DNA of 64,000 nt from Azophilus sp965221465 (GCA_965221465.1 OZ244892.1:868001-932000); one strand, 5' to 3'; positions 8,768-18,341 are shown, counted from the stretch's first letter. Notes: a model not told the origin generated them from the letters alone. Numbers and translations are program-made.

Positions 8768-8823
8768 CTGGAAGGATTGTGGGTCTCCAAACTGGCTGGA
8801 ACGATTGTGGATCTCCAGACTGG
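8768..8823. repeat. Two tandem 28-bp units
   Basis: Two adjacent 28-bp units, beginning CTGGAAGGATTGTGGG at 8768 and CTGGAACGATTGTGGA at 8796, differ at about three positions. Just upstream, GCGAGGTGAGGGTGA and GCGAAGTGAGGGTGA (near 8697 and 8732) are a second, more diverged pair. The remainder of 8640-8930 holds no gene I can support. Confidence 0.6.
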
Positions 8824-8937
8824 GCGGATACTGCCCTCCGAGATCACAAGTGGTTGCATGCCCTGCATGGGGGAGGGCAGACGCAACCGAAACAACTCGT
8901 TCGCAATGCAAGCGCGGATATCGCCACGATGAACGTT

Positions 8938-8966
8938 TTGACTTTTATACAAGTCATTTCTACTAT
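8938..8966 (+). promoter_or_regulatory. Promoter upstream of the HipB-like gene
   Basis: TTGACT at 8938-8943, 17-bp spacer, TACTAT at 8961-8966. The spacer contains the inverted repeat GACTT-N6-AAGTC, and GTTATAAC follows at about 8975; either could be an autoregulatory operator, as is usual for hipBA-type antitoxins. Local DNA is clearly A+T-richer than its surroundings. Confidence 0.6.
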
Positions 8967-9000
8967 TCATGACCGTTATAACAATCAATGAACGGGCATC

Positions 9001-9336
9001 ATGGCTCGCATTCCCCGCAGCTACTCCAAGCTCACCCGAGAAGCGCTGCTGCTCCTGGCTGGCCAGATCCGGCTCGCCCGCAAGAGTCGGCGCATGTCCG
9101 AACACGAATTGGCCGAGCGAATCGGTGTGGCCCGCAGTACGGTGCAACTCATCGAAAAAGGCGCACCGACGGTCGCTGTAGGGCTCGTTTTCGAAGCCGC
9201 CACGATCGCCGGTGTCGACCTGTTCGTGCCGGAGGCAACGACCCTCGCACCTCAACTGGAACGAACCCGGGACAAACTAGCACTGATGCCAGGCTCGATT
9301 CGCAAACCCGCCGAGCCGATCGACGATGATTTCTGA
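9001..9336 (+). CDS. HipB-like XRE-family antitoxin/regulator
   Basis: A 111-residue protein with an XRE helix-turn-helix at about residues 20-75 (IRLARKSRRMSEHELAERIG, VARSTVQLIEKGAPTVAVG) and a C-terminal tail ending IDDDF. Size and layout match the antitoxin genes placed directly before hipA toxins, and a hipA fragment does follow in the same direction. It appears intact, with its own promoter. With the toxin truncated it is probably an orphan antitoxin. Confidence 0.8.
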   Translation: MARIPRSYSKLTREALLLLAGQIRLARKSRRMSEHELAERIGVARSTVQLIEKGAPTVAVGLVFEAATIAGVDLFVPEATTLAPQLERTRDKLALMPGSIRKPAEPIDDDF

Positions 9337-9354
9337 ACCGTCGCAACCCCGTGA

Positions 9355-9759
9355 GGCATTCGTCTGGATCTGGCTGCCAGGCCGGGCCACGCCTGCAATC
9401 ACGCCGCATTCTGGGACGGCGATGGCCTCGCGCTCACGCCGGCCTACGACGTCTGTCCCCAACCGAGGTCGGGGCGTGAAGCCTCGCAGGGAATGCAGAT
9501 CCACGGCCGGGCTCGCCGCAGCCAGCTATTGCTCTGTCTCGCCGCCGCGCACAAGTTCCTTCTTTCCGAAGAGCGAGCCCTTTCGATCATGCGCGGGCAG
9601 ATTTCAGCCGTCGTGGAAAACTGGGAAAAGGTATGCGACCAAGCGGCACTCAGCGATGCCGACCGTAGGTTGCTCTGGCGCCGACAATTCCTTAACGACC
9701 TGGCCTTCGAGGGTCTGGAAACGCAACTCGCCGCGCAGATCGAAAAGCTGACGCGTTGA
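9355..9759 (+). pseudogene. HipA-type kinase toxin, C-terminal remnant
   Basis: This frame, the same as that of the preceding antitoxin, has no start of its own; an in-frame TGA lies at 9352-9354. From about 9385 it encodes a typical HipA C-terminus: NHAAFWDGDGLALTPAYDVC, then SQLLLCLAAAHKFLLS, NWEKVCDQA and LWRRQFLNDLAFEG. The N-terminal ~300 residues, including the ATP-binding loop and the catalytic aspartate just before the asparagine-histidine, are missing. The toxin is therefore inactive; the deletion joins the antitoxin stop almost directly to the remnant. Confidence 0.8.
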
Positions 9760-9809
9760 CGGCCACACTCGAGTCCCGAAGCGCTTGTGCCTTTGCAGTG
9801 CGGACGCCT

Positions 9810-11054
9810 TCAGCCAAAGCGCTCGTTAACCCACCCGGTCATCAGCTTGCCGGCCAGGGCCTGGCCGTCGGGGTCGCCTTCGTTGATAGGGCGACCGTGG
9901 TGGTTGCCTGGGAGGACCTCGTAGGTCTTGTCCGGGGATGGAATGGCGTCGACGATGGCCTGGGTTTCGGAGGGGAACAGGCTGTTGTCGCCGTCGAAGC
10001 GGATCACCAGGGCGGGCAGGTCGATGCTGCTTGCGGTTTTCGCCATGACGGCGTTGGAACTCAGGCCGGACCAGGTGCTGAGCCAGCTGTCTGCCGTGCA
10101 GGAGCGACCGAAACCGATGCTGCCGTAGTTGGAAACGAACGGATTGGCGCCCCAGAGCGAACCGTATGCGCGGCGGGTGGGTTCCAGGGACAGGTCGAAA
10201 CAGCGGAGATCGGCATCGGTTCGCCAGATGGTGCGGATGGGTGTGTGGGCCGATACTTTCATGTCGTTCAGGTCGGAGCTTTCCTTGAACCGCTTGCGGG
10301 CGGCGACGCGCTCGGCGGCCACGGCCCGTGCCCACTCGTCGATGCGTGCCACCCTTTCGCGCTGTGCGGCCCGGTAGCGAATGACGAATTCCTCGGCATA
10401 GCGGCTCGACTGCGGTGGCATGCGGAAGCCATTTGCCGGGTTGAACGGGTTCAGCGCCTCGTCCGACTGCATGGGGTCGTTTTCGTCGATCACCGACGGA
10501 TCGATGCAGTTCATCAGCAGGATGCCCTGGCCCGGGTGGGGCGAGACGAATATTACGCCGTCGGGGAGGGGCATTTCCGCCTGCTGCAGCCGGGTGGGCT
10601 TGCCGGCCGGGGTGCGCGGCAAGCGCGCGTCGGGTTGCAGGCCGGCCTGCTGCAGGTAGAACCCGAACAGGCTTGCACCGCCGGACATCCCCGACAGCAC
10701 GACTTTCTCGAAGCCCTTGTCGCGCAGATGCCGGATGCCCGCCGCCACTTCCAGAAGGGCCGTTTCGTGTTCGAGACGCAGGTCGTTGCCGATGCTCCGC
10801 GGCGCTTGCGTCCACATGGCGATGCCGGCGTTCAGGTATTCCGGCACCATGTAGTTGTTCGGCAGATACTCGCGCGGGTGCATGCCCATCGCCGCGATAT
10901 TCTCGCCGCCGCGGAAGGCCAGAATGCCCTGGCACAAGGCGCGGTCTGCGCATTGCACGACGGCAGCCTCGAACTGCGTGTTCGCCGGCAACTTGGCGGG
11001 ATTCCAGTAAGCGCCGCGCACGCCGGCGGTGGTGGTGGGGGTCGCCTTGGGCAT
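9810..11054 (-). CDS. Alpha/beta-hydrolase family protein
   Basis: A 414-residue protein with a nucleophile elbow GMSGGAS (Ser124), an acidic residue in VIRFDGDNSLFP and a histidine in LPGNHHGRP near the C-terminus, giving a plausible Ser-Asp-His triad. A sequence of about 150 residues between strand 6 and the acid forms a long cap region with the segment RERVARIDEWARAVAAER, probably helical. No signal peptide is visible. Start at 11054 follows GGAG nine bases upstream. It is divergent from the flavin monooxygenase at 11311. Substrate unknown; an esterase or amidase role is inference. Confidence 0.75.
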   Translation of the reverse strand: MPKATPTTTAGVRGAYWNPAKLPANTQFEAAVVQCADRALCQGILAFRGGENIAAMGMHPREYLPNNYMVPEYLNAGIAMWTQAPRSIGNDLRLEHETALLEVAAGIRHLRDKGFEKVVLSGMSGGASLFGFYLQQAGLQPDARLPRTPAGKPTRLQQAEMPLPDGVIFVSPHPGQGILLMNCIDPSVIDENDPMQSDEALNPFNPANGFRMPPQSSRYAEEFVIRYRAAQRERVARIDEWARAVAAERVAARKRFKESSDLNDMKVSAHTPIRTIWRTDADLRCFDLSLEPTRRAYGSLWGANPFVSNYGSIGFGRSCTADSWLSTWSGLSSNAVMAKTASSIDLPALVIRFDGDNSLFPSETQAIVDAIPSPDKTYEVLPGNHHGRPINEGDPDGQALAGKLMTGWVNERFG

Positions 11055-11310
11055 CGCTCGAATCTCCAGCGTGGGTGGTTTCGACGGCAGCGGCAGTCTA
11101 CTCCGAAGGCAGGGTTCGCGCGTAACAAATCGCGGGCATGCCAGCTATCGTCTTTTTCCATCGCCGGCCGGTTTGCCTGTGGGTATAGTCAAATTGCAGG
11201 AAAGGCAGGAAGGCGCACGCGGGAGCAGGCGCTGTGGTTTCACTGGCAATGACGACCGAGGTGGTTTGTTCGCGAATGCGTGCGGTGATCAACCGGCGGG
11301 AATCGATGCG

Positions 11311-12474
11311 ATGAAGATTGCGGTAGTCGGCGGCGGGCCGGCGGGTTTGTTCTTTGCCCGCAGCGTCAAACGGATTCATCCCGGCTGGCGGGTGCAACTG
11401 TTCGAACAGAACCCCCGGGATGCCACCTACGGGTTTGGCGTGGGGCTGCTCGGCCGGTCGCTCGAGTTCATCGGGCGGACCGACCCGCCGGTGCTCGAAG
11501 ACATCGTCGCCGCTGCCCATGCGTCATCCGCCATGGGTTTCGTGCACAACGGGGAAACCGTGGTGGTCAACACCGGTGCGCAGGGCGAATCCGTTGCTAT
11601 TGCCAGGATCGCGCTGCTTCGCATTCTGCAGCGCCGCTGCGAGGAAGTTGGCGTGGAATTGCACTTCGAGACCGCCGTCGACGATATCGAGGCCAGGCGG
11701 CGGGAAGTGGACGTGCTGGTCGGCGCCGACGGCGTCAACAGCCGCGTCAGGGCGCAATACGCCGACCGGTTCGGGTCGACGACCGAGCCGCAGCGCAACG
11801 TGTTTGCCTGGTACGGGACGGAACACCCATTCGACCCGGCGCTCATGATTTTCGAGCAGACCGACATCGGCCTCGTGATTGCACACACCCACCAGTATGG
11901 CCCCGAACGTTCGGGCTTCGCGATCGAATGCGACCCGGAAACCTGGATGCGAGGCGGCTTCGATGCCATGACGCCGGAGGAGATGGATGCAAGATTCGAG
12001 GCGATCTTTGCGCCATACCTGAACGGCAAACCCCTGCTGGCACAGGCCGTGCGTGTTTTCCGCCCGGCAATCGTCAGGAATCGGCACTGGTCGGCGGGCA
12101 ACGTCGTGCTGATCGGCGATGCGGCCCATACGGTGCATCCCTCCATCGGTTCCGGCACCCGGGTGGGCATGCGCGATGCGGCCGTGCTGGCCGAAGCGTT
12201 CGGTGAGCACGGCGCCGACCTCGATTCGGCGTTCGCGTACTACCGAACCCATCGCCAGTTCGGCGCCGACCTGTTTCAGCAGGCGGCGATTCGGAGCATC
12301 AAGTGGTACGAGACCCTCGATGACCGTCTGCACTTCGATGCCGTCACCATGGCGTTCAGCTACATGCTGCGCACCGGCCGCGTCGATTACGCACGCTTGC
12401 GCCGGGCAGACCCCGATTTCGTGCGCCGCTACGAGTCGGCGCCGCTCCCTGCGCCCGTCGGGACGGCCCGCTGA
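11311..12474 (+). CDS. FAD-dependent monooxygenase, VioD/anthraniloyl-CoA monooxygenase-like
   Basis: A 387-residue class A flavin hydroxylase starting MKIAVVGGGPAGLFFARS. It shows GGGPAG, the FEQNPRDATYGFGVG stretch shared with the protein at 4401, the DG motif VGADGVNSRVR and the full GD motif GDAAHTVHPSIGSGTR. Its stop overlaps the start of the WrbA-like gene (TGATG), so the two are translationally coupled. Hydroxylation of an aromatic substrate to a quinol that WrbA-like enzymes keep reduced would be a sensible joint function (inference). Confidence 0.88.
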   Translation: MKIAVVGGGPAGLFFARSVKRIHPGWRVQLFEQNPRDATYGFGVGLLGRSLEFIGRTDPPVLEDIVAAAHASSAMGFVHNGETVVVNTGAQGESVAIARIALLRILQRRCEEVGVELHFETAVDDIEARRREVDVLVGADGVNSRVRAQYADRFGSTTEPQRNVFAWYGTEHPFDPALMIFEQTDIGLVIAHTHQYGPERSGFAIECDPETWMRGGFDAMTPEEMDARFEAIFAPYLNGKPLLAQAVRVFRPAIVRNRHWSAGNVVLIGDAAHTVHPSIGSGTRVGMRDAAVLAEAFGEHGADLDSAFAYYRTHRQFGADLFQQAAIRSIKWYETLDDRLHFDAVTMAFSYMLRTGRVDYARLRRADPDFVRRYESAPLPAPVGTAR

Positions 12475-13073
12475 TGCCGCGCGGGCCGCACGGAAAGAAG
12501 TCCCAGGGCAACAAGACGATTGCCGTCGTTTTTCACAGCGGCATGGGCCACACCTCCTACCAGGCCAAGGCGGTACGGGACGGCGCCGCCCGGGTCGATG
12601 GCGTGGATACGGAACTGATCTACGTCGAAGACGCCAGGGAGCGCCTCGAGGAACTCTCGCTCGCCGACGCCATGATCTTCGGCTGCCCCACCTACATGGG
12701 TTCGGCGTCGGCGCCATTCAAGCAGTTCATGGACGACACCGCGCCCATCTGGCTGGAACAGGGCTGGCGGGACAAGCTCGCCGCCGGGTTCACCAACTCG
12801 GGCAACCAGAGCGGCGACAAGCTCAATACGCTGATACAACTGAGCGTCTTTGCCATGCAGCACGGCATGGTCTGGGCCGGGCTCGGCCTGCCGGGCGGCA
12901 ACAATTCCAGTACCGGCAGCATTGAGGAGTTGAATCGCCTGGGCAGCTGGATGGGCGCCATGGCGCAGTCGAATACCGACCAGGGCATCGAGGGCATTGC
13001 CGAGAGCGATCTCCGCACGGCCGCGCATCTCGGAGAGCGCATTGCACGCCTGGTATTGAAGTGGCGGCCGTAG
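12474..13073 (+). CDS. WrbA-like flavodoxin-fold NAD(P)H:quinone oxidoreductase
   Basis: A 199-residue flavodoxin-fold protein. The phosphate-binding loop is HSGMGHTSYQAK, followed by the flavin-contacting CPTYMGSASAPFKQFMD and TNSGNQSGDKL, which are typical of WrbA and related NAD(P)H-dependent FMN reductases. A hydrophilic N-terminal extension of about 15 residues precedes the first strand. It shares the A of TGATG with the stop of the upstream monooxygenase gene. Confidence 0.85.
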   Translation: MPRGPHGKKSQGNKTIAVVFHSGMGHTSYQAKAVRDGAARVDGVDTELIYVEDARERLEELSLADAMIFGCPTYMGSASAPFKQFMDDTAPIWLEQGWRDKLAAGFTNSGNQSGDKLNTLIQLSVFAMQHGMVWAGLGLPGGNNSSTGSIEELNRLGSWMGAMAQSNTDQGIEGIAESDLRTAAHLGERIARLVLKWRP

Positions 13074-13326
13074 AACAGGCGGTTGAGGTCGGGTGCTTGC
13101 GATTGCGTCCAATCCGATGCCGCAATCGTCGGCAGACAGTCGGGGCGATGCCGCAGATCGGTGACAGGCATGCGGTTGCCGACTCGAGTGTCGACTCGCA
13201 AAGGGCCGTACGCGATCAGCGACAAACTCGCGGTTGCGATCCGACCCGGCGAACGAGCGGTGCCCGGGCACGGTCTCGATACAATCGACATTCCGCCCCG
13301 CATCTGGTCAAAACAGGAGAGCATCG

Positions 13327-15558
13327 ATGAACAGCAACCGAATCGTTTTCATGGTGGCGGCGGCTCTGGCCATGGCCTTGCCGTCGGCGTCTTTCGCAGC
13401 CGAGGAAGATTGGCTCGAGGAAATCATCGTCACCGCCGAGCGGCGTAATCAGAATCTTCAGGACGTGCCCACCGCGCTGCAGGTCTTCACCGGGGGCGGG
13501 CTGGAACGTAGAGGCGCGGACGGCTTCGAGGACTACGTGCTGTCCGTTCCGGGCCTGTCGTTCCGCAATCAGGGCGCCGGCGCCACGCGCATCGCGATCC
13601 GCGGCGTCTCCAACGTGTCGGCCTCGGATTTCGGGGTCACCACGCCGGTGTCGACGGTGGGCCTCTACCTCAACGACGTGCCGATTCAGGGCACGTCCCA
13701 ATTGCCGGATCTGAATCTTTACGACCTCGAGCAGATCGAGGTGCTGAAAGGTCCCCAGGGTACCCTGTACGGCGAGGGCGCCATGGGCGGCGCCATCCGC
13801 ATGACCCTGGCCCGGCCGGACGCCTCGGAATTTTCCGCGAGAGGCGAGGTCATCGGTTCCTTCACCGACGGTGGCGGATTCAACAACGGCGCCCGGGCCG
13901 CCATCAACATTCCTCTCGCCCAGGACACCACCGCGCTCCGAATCGTCGGCACCTGGCGCGACAACGAAGGCTTTGTCGACAACATCGCGCAGGACGACAA
14001 GAACGCCAATTCCTCTTCGGCTTTTTCGGTGCGGGCGCTGCTCAGCTCGTCCCTGGGAGAACGGGTGGATGTCGAATTGCTGGCGATGCGCTCCGAGGTG
14101 GAAGAAGACGATTTTCCGAACGTCGACTCCGGCCTCGGCGACCTCGAACTCGACTCGAGCGAGCCCCGCTTCCACGATGGCGAATTCAGCCTTTACGGGC
14201 TGACGGTGAACGTCGATCTCGGTTTTGCGGAGCTGACCTCGGTTACCTCGCAGACCGAACTCGATCGCGTCTTCGTCGATCGGCTCGTCATCGCCAGCCG
14301 GTTCTTCTCGGCGTTCGGCCCGGTCACCGGCGACCCGTTCTCCACGGACACGGACATGGAGTCGTTTGCCCAGGAGTTTCGCCTCGTATCGTCCGGCGAC
14401 AACCGATTCGACTGGATACTCGGCGCCTTCTACCGCGACAAGGACCAGGTTGCGGTGGGCGCCGCCACGACGATGCCCGGCGAGCAACTGGCGCTGAACC
14501 AGACGCTCGACCTCATTGGCTTGCCGGGGATCCCGGGTAGCGACATCATCGAGGGGGCCGGCGATGTCGCTATCCGATACGTCACCGACCGCTACGAGCA
14601 GTACGCGGTGTACGCCGAGGGCGACCTGGAGTTCGGCGACCGCTGGAATCTCACCCTGGGCGCCCGCTGGTTCGACGAGCAGGTGACCCTCCAGGACGAA
14701 CTGGTCTTCACCTCGATCCTGGCGGTGGCCAGTTCGCCGTATCGCGAGGTGGAGGAATCGAGTTCGGACGTGCTGCTCAAGGGTCGGCTCAGCTACCAGG
14801 CAAGCGACGATCTGCTGCTCTACCTGACGGTGGCGGAAGGGTTCCGCTCGGGAGGCATCAACCTGCAGAGCGTTTTCGGCGTCGGCGACCTGCTGTTCGA
14901 ATCCGACGGGCTCGTGAGCTACGAACTCGGCGCCAAGTCGAGTTGGAACGATGGCCGCGTGGTGCTGAACGGTGCGGTCTACTTTCAGGATTGGCAAGAC
15001 ATCCAGTCGAACGGCACCGACATTTCGCCGTTGACGGGCTCCCCGGTGAACTTCATCGGCAATGCGGGGGATGCGGAAGTGATCGGCGTGGAAGCGGAAC
15101 TCACGGCGCGCCCGAGCGATGCGCTGACCGTCGGGCTCACACTGGGTTACGCCGACAGCGAACTGACGAGCGCCATCGCGGATGCGGTGGTCGGGGCAGA
15201 CCTGCCCAACGTTCCCGAATTCACGATGTCGGCAAACCTGGAATACGCATTCAGCTTCGGTGGCCTTGGCGACGGTTTCGCCCGTCTGGACGTTCAATAC
15301 ACCGACGACCAGTTCACCCGGCTGCAGCGCATCGCCGACCCCACGGGCTTTCCGGCCGATTCCTACATCGTCGGCCAGTTCCGCATCGGGGTCAGGAACG
15401 AGGCGGGCTGGGGCGCCGATCTGTTCGTCGACAACATCTGGGACGAGCGTGCCGAAACCGGTCGCGGCCGTACCGCAACCGGTTCCTTCAACAGCCCGGC
15501 GCGCTTCGTCGTCAATCAGCCGCGAACGATCGGCATCGTGCTGAAGGCCGAGATGTAA
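13327..15558 (+). CDS. TonB-dependent outer-membrane receptor
   Basis: A 743-residue receptor. ATG at 13327 follows AGGAGA and gives the signal peptide MNSNRIVFMVAAALAMALPS ending SFA. The TonB box is EEIIVTAERR, the plug domain runs through PGLSFRNQGAGATRIAIRGV and LKGPQGTLYGEGAMGG, and the barrel ends in the terminal strand TIGIVLKAEM. This plug and barrel resemble receptors often annotated as pesticin/FyuA-like in environmental gammaproteobacteria. It sits in the plus-strand cluster with a monooxygenase, WrbA-like protein and MetE-like protein, suggesting uptake of their substrate. Confidence 0.93.
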   Translation: MNSNRIVFMVAAALAMALPSASFAAEEDWLEEIIVTAERRNQNLQDVPTALQVFTGGGLERRGADGFEDYVLSVPGLSFRNQGAGATRIAIRGVSNVSASDFGVTTPVSTVGLYLNDVPIQGTSQLPDLNLYDLEQIEVLKGPQGTLYGEGAMGGAIRMTLARPDASEFSARGEVIGSFTDGGGFNNGARAAINIPLAQDTTALRIVGTWRDNEGFVDNIAQDDKNANSSSAFSVRALLSSSLGERVDVELLAMRSEVEEDDFPNVDSGLGDLELDSSEPRFHDGEFSLYGLTVNVDLGFAELTSVTSQTELDRVFVDRLVIASRFFSAFGPVTGDPFSTDTDMESFAQEFRLVSSGDNRFDWILGAFYRDKDQVAVGAATTMPGEQLALNQTLDLIGLPGIPGSDIIEGAGDVAIRYVTDRYEQYAVYAEGDLEFGDRWNLTLGARWFDEQVTLQDELVFTSILAVASSPYREVEESSSDVLLKGRLSYQASDDLLLYLTVAEGFRSGGINLQSVFGVGDLLFESDGLVSYELGAKSSWNDGRVVLNGAVYFQDWQDIQSNGTDISPLTGSPVNFIGNAGDAEVIGVEAELTARPSDALTVGLTLGYADSELTSAIADAVVGADLPNVPEFTMSANLEYAFSFGGLGDGFARLDVQYTDDQFTRLQRIADPTGFPADSYIVGQFRIGVRNEAGWGADLFVDNIWDERAETGRGRTATGSFNSPARFVVNQPRTIGIVLKAEM

Positions 15559-15722
15559 CTTTGGCCAACGTGTCGGCAATGCGGAAGCCGCTGGGCGAAT
15601 CGTTGCATGGACGGTTGGGACTCGCGAAGCGCGCCGGTGGTCGGCGGCCGGTTGACGCCGGGGTCGACCCGCATTCGAATGGTGCGCCACTCTTCAGGAA
15701 TCAACGGTAGGAACAATTGCCC

Positions 15723-16814
15723 GTGACTACACCCGTGAGTAACGAGAAACTCCTGCTTGTCGGCAGCATCCCCTTCGAATCGGCAGAGCGGGTTCTGTTG
15801 CTGGCGTCGGGCATGCTTGGCGGCCACCTCGATGCGATTCCCGACGGGGAGGTGCTCGACCGGCGCTTCTGGATCCTGCGGATGGCATTCCAGGTATTCA
15901 ACGGGCATGCCGCATTCGAGACCGTGCACCGGCCGGACGCGCCGCCTGGGGGCGAACGGCTGATCCCGGCCGGCCTCGACGATGTCTGGCGCTTCCGGCT
16001 GCGGCCCGGTATCGAGCGCGTGGATTTCGACATGCCGGGCTGGCGCCTGGGATATGCCAAGGACGCGCAGAGTTCCTACGCGATCTTCAGTGCAATGAAA
16101 CGCGAGGGCAAGGTGCCGGCCGAGACGCGGTTCCAGGTCTCGTTGCCCGCGGTGAACAGTGTCTGCAATCCGGCGATTTTCGGCACCGACGAAGCCGAGC
16201 TGGAGATCATCCGGGCGGGGTTTCAGCGGGCCATGATCGCCGAAGCCCGCAAGATCTGCGAGATCGTGCCGGCGAGCGAGCTTGCCGTGCAATTCGACTG
16301 CTCGTTCGAGGTCACCGATGTCCATGGGGCGGTGGGGCTGCCCGTCGAGGGCTCGATCGCGCGCAACGTCGGTCAGTTCGAGGGTCTCGCGAACGCCGTG
16401 GCGGATGACGCGCTGCTCGGGTTCCATCTCTGTTTCGGCACCTTCGGCGGCTGGCCGCGCTTCGCCCCGCCGGACCTCGGCCGTACGGTGAAGCTTGCCA
16501 ACGGCATCAAGGCCGCGACGACCCGCCGTATCGACTGGATACACATTCCCGCGCTCGACACGAGCGACGAAGCCTTCTATGCGCCGCTGGCCGATCTCGA
16601 CGTCGGCGAAACACAGGTGTATCTGGGGCTCGTCCACTCCATGGAGAGCTTCGAGGATCGCTACCGCGCAGCCCGCAAGTTCCTGCCCGAATTCGGCCTC
16701 GGCGCCTACTGCGGGCTCGGCCGCCTCGACCCGGAGGAGGTCGAACCGAGCTTCCATGACCACCTCCGCGCCGTCGAAATCGCACGGAGCGTTTCGCAGG
16801 CGCCACCATCGTAG
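15723..16814 (+). CDS. MetE-like/UROD-superfamily protein
   Basis: A 363-residue protein from a GTG at 15723, ten bases after AGGA; a TTG at 15717 is the alternative. The opening LLLVGSIPFESAERV and HLDAIPDGEVLDRRFWI match the start of the cobalamin-independent methionine synthase/uroporphyrinogen decarboxylase fold proteins (GS.P...AE.., PDGE..RR.W). Later segments FHLCFGTFGGWP and VYLGLVHSMESFEDRYRAA fit barrel strands of that fold. I do not see the Cys/His zinc set of true MetE clearly enough to assert methyltransferase activity. A demethylation or methyl-transfer role in the catabolic cluster is a guess. Confidence 0.65.
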   Translation: MTTPVSNEKLLLVGSIPFESAERVLLLASGMLGGHLDAIPDGEVLDRRFWILRMAFQVFNGHAAFETVHRPDAPPGGERLIPAGLDDVWRFRLRPGIERVDFDMPGWRLGYAKDAQSSYAIFSAMKREGKVPAETRFQVSLPAVNSVCNPAIFGTDEAELEIIRAGFQRAMIAEARKICEIVPASELAVQFDCSFEVTDVHGAVGLPVEGSIARNVGQFEGLANAVADDALLGFHLCFGTFGGWPRFAPPDLGRTVKLANGIKAATTRRIDWIHIPALDTSDEAFYAPLADLDVGETQVYLGLVHSMESFEDRYRAARKFLPEFGLGAYCGLGRLDPEEVEPSFHDHLRAVEIARSVSQAPPS

Positions 16815-17069
16815 ACCGGGCCGTGCAACCCCCCCTTCCCCCGGCATGACCACCGGGGCCGTGCGGTCGGGCCGGTACACCGGCGATTGACCGTTCGAAC
16901 CGGGCCGGTAAACATCCACACCCGATTTGTTCTAGACTTTCGACCCGCGATTCTCGCGACCTGAACGAACGGTCATGACCAGAACGGTACCCGGCCTGCA
17001 GCCGTTCGCGTAGCCGGCCGCAGAGTCCTGTTCGGAAAGCACTGGGGCCCAAAGCCGAGGCGATTAGCG
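16815..17069. promoter_or_regulatory. Intergenic region with palindromes before the AlbA-like gene
   Basis: This 255-bp gap carries a perfect 10-bp palindrome GGTCATGACC at 16971-16980, the inverted repeat CGCGA/TCGCG at about 16946-16958, and two GGGCCGGTA words near 16869 and 16905. The palindromes lie about 90-125 bp before the GTG start of a putative DNA-binding protein and could be its operator. No clear terminator or sigma70 promoter is visible. Confidence 0.3.
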
Positions 17070-18341
17070 GTGGCAATCGACATTGACAGCCTGATGAGAT
17101 CCATTCGTGCCGGGGAGGATTCCGAGCTGGAGTTGAAGGAGGTTGTGTTCAAGGGCGATCGCATCGCCCAGGGAGAGGCTGGGGCTCGACCGGCGGCGCG
17201 CCTGGCCCAGGTGCTGGTCAGCATGGCAAACACGACCGGCGGGCGTATCGTGCTCGGGGTTCGAGACAGCGACCGGATGCCCGTCGGCATCGATGCCGAC
17301 AAGCGGGAACGCGTCGAAGGCCTGGTTGTGAATGCAGCGACGGAAAACTGTATTCCGATGATCGTGCCGCGGCTCGACTGGGAGTTTCTTCCGGGAGAGG
17401 ATGGCGAGCCCAGGCTTTGCCTGATTGCGGAGGTTCCCGCCTCGCGCTTCGAAGTCCATCAAACCAGCGATGGCAGGTATCTTCAGCGTATCGGCAGCCA
17501 TCAACGCCTTATCCCGGCGGAGCGGCTGGCACGATTGCTGGGTACCCGCGGATTGGCCGGCCCGGTGGAGGAACGCCCCGTGCCGAACGCAGAGCTCGAC
17601 GATCTGGATGAAGTGCGCCTTGCCAGGTACTTCCGCGACCGGTTCACTGACTGGGCGCCCCCTGAAGACTGGCAAACGACATTGGTCTCGCACAAGCTGG
17701 CGATCGTGTCGGACGAACAGGCTCGGCCCACACTCCTCGGCGTTCTGCTATTCGCGGAGCAACCAGACCTCTACATTCCAGGCGCGTACGTCGACCTCGC
17801 TCTCTACAAGCACGACGAAGCGGATGGCAACACCGCCGATGCCCAACGCATTGCCGGGCCGGTACCCGACCAGATTGCGCAGGCGCTGACCTGGCTGCGA
17901 ATCTCGCCGCTGAATCCAACCGTATCCGTTAAGGACGGCGACGGACGCCGCGACTACCCCACCTATTCGGAGTTTGCCCTGCAGGAGGCATTGGTCAACG
18001 CAATCGCCCATCGCGACTATGAAATTCGAGGTTCCCAGGTCATCGTTCGCATGTTTCCGGATCGCGTCGAATTCCAGAATCCAGGGGCGCTCCACAATAC
18101 GCTGACCGTCGAGAACCTGTATGCCGGATGTCAGCCGATGCGGCGCAATCAGTTGCTGGCGGGGTTTCTGCGCAATTACAAGAGTCCGGCAACGGGCAGC
18201 AGCTACATGGAAGCGCGAGGGGAAGGATTTCTGAATCTCGTGCGAGCCAGCGAACGCCTTTCCGGGCGTCGGCCGGTGCTCGAACAGATTGGAGAGGCGA
18301 CCAAATTGACTATCTTTGCTGCTTCGCAAGAGGGTCGCTGA
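17070..18341 (+). CDS. AlbA_2/Schlafen-type ATP-binding DNA-binding protein
   Basis: A 423-residue protein from a GTG at 17070. Residues 1-150 contain the AlbA_2 (Schlafen) fold: SELELKEVVF, LAQVLVSMANTTGGRIVLGV. The C-terminal part has the GHKL-like motif EALVNAIAHRDYEIRGS and FQNPGALHNTLT, as in RecG-like HATPase_c_4 proteins. Such proteins are usually transcriptional regulators, and some lie in defence loci. Its 3' end overlaps the convergent PQQ dehydrogenase gene by 32 bp. Confidence 0.8.
   Translation: MAIDIDSLMRSIRAGEDSELELKEVVFKGDRIAQGEAGARPAARLAQVLVSMANTTGGRIVLGVRDSDRMPVGIDADKRERVEGLVVNAATENCIPMIVPRLDWEFLPGEDGEPRLCLIAEVPASRFEVHQTSDGRYLQRIGSHQRLIPAERLARLLGTRGLAGPVEERPVPNAELDDLDEVRLARYFRDRFTDWAPPEDWQTTLVSHKLAIVSDEQARPTLLGVLLFAEQPDLYIPGAYVDLALYKHDEADGNTADAQRIAGPVPDQIAQALTWLRISPLNPTVSVKDGDGRRDYPTYSEFALQEALVNAIAHRDYEIRGSQVIVRMFPDRVEFQNPGALHNTLTVENLYAGCQPMRRNQLLAGFLRNYKSPATGSSYMEARGEGFLNLVRASERLSGRRPVLEQIGEATKLTIFAASQEGR

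Noticed and set aside
13216..15690. An 824-codon antisense frame over the TonB receptor gene
   Set aside because: The receptor is unmistakable; the antisense product shows only compositional bias.
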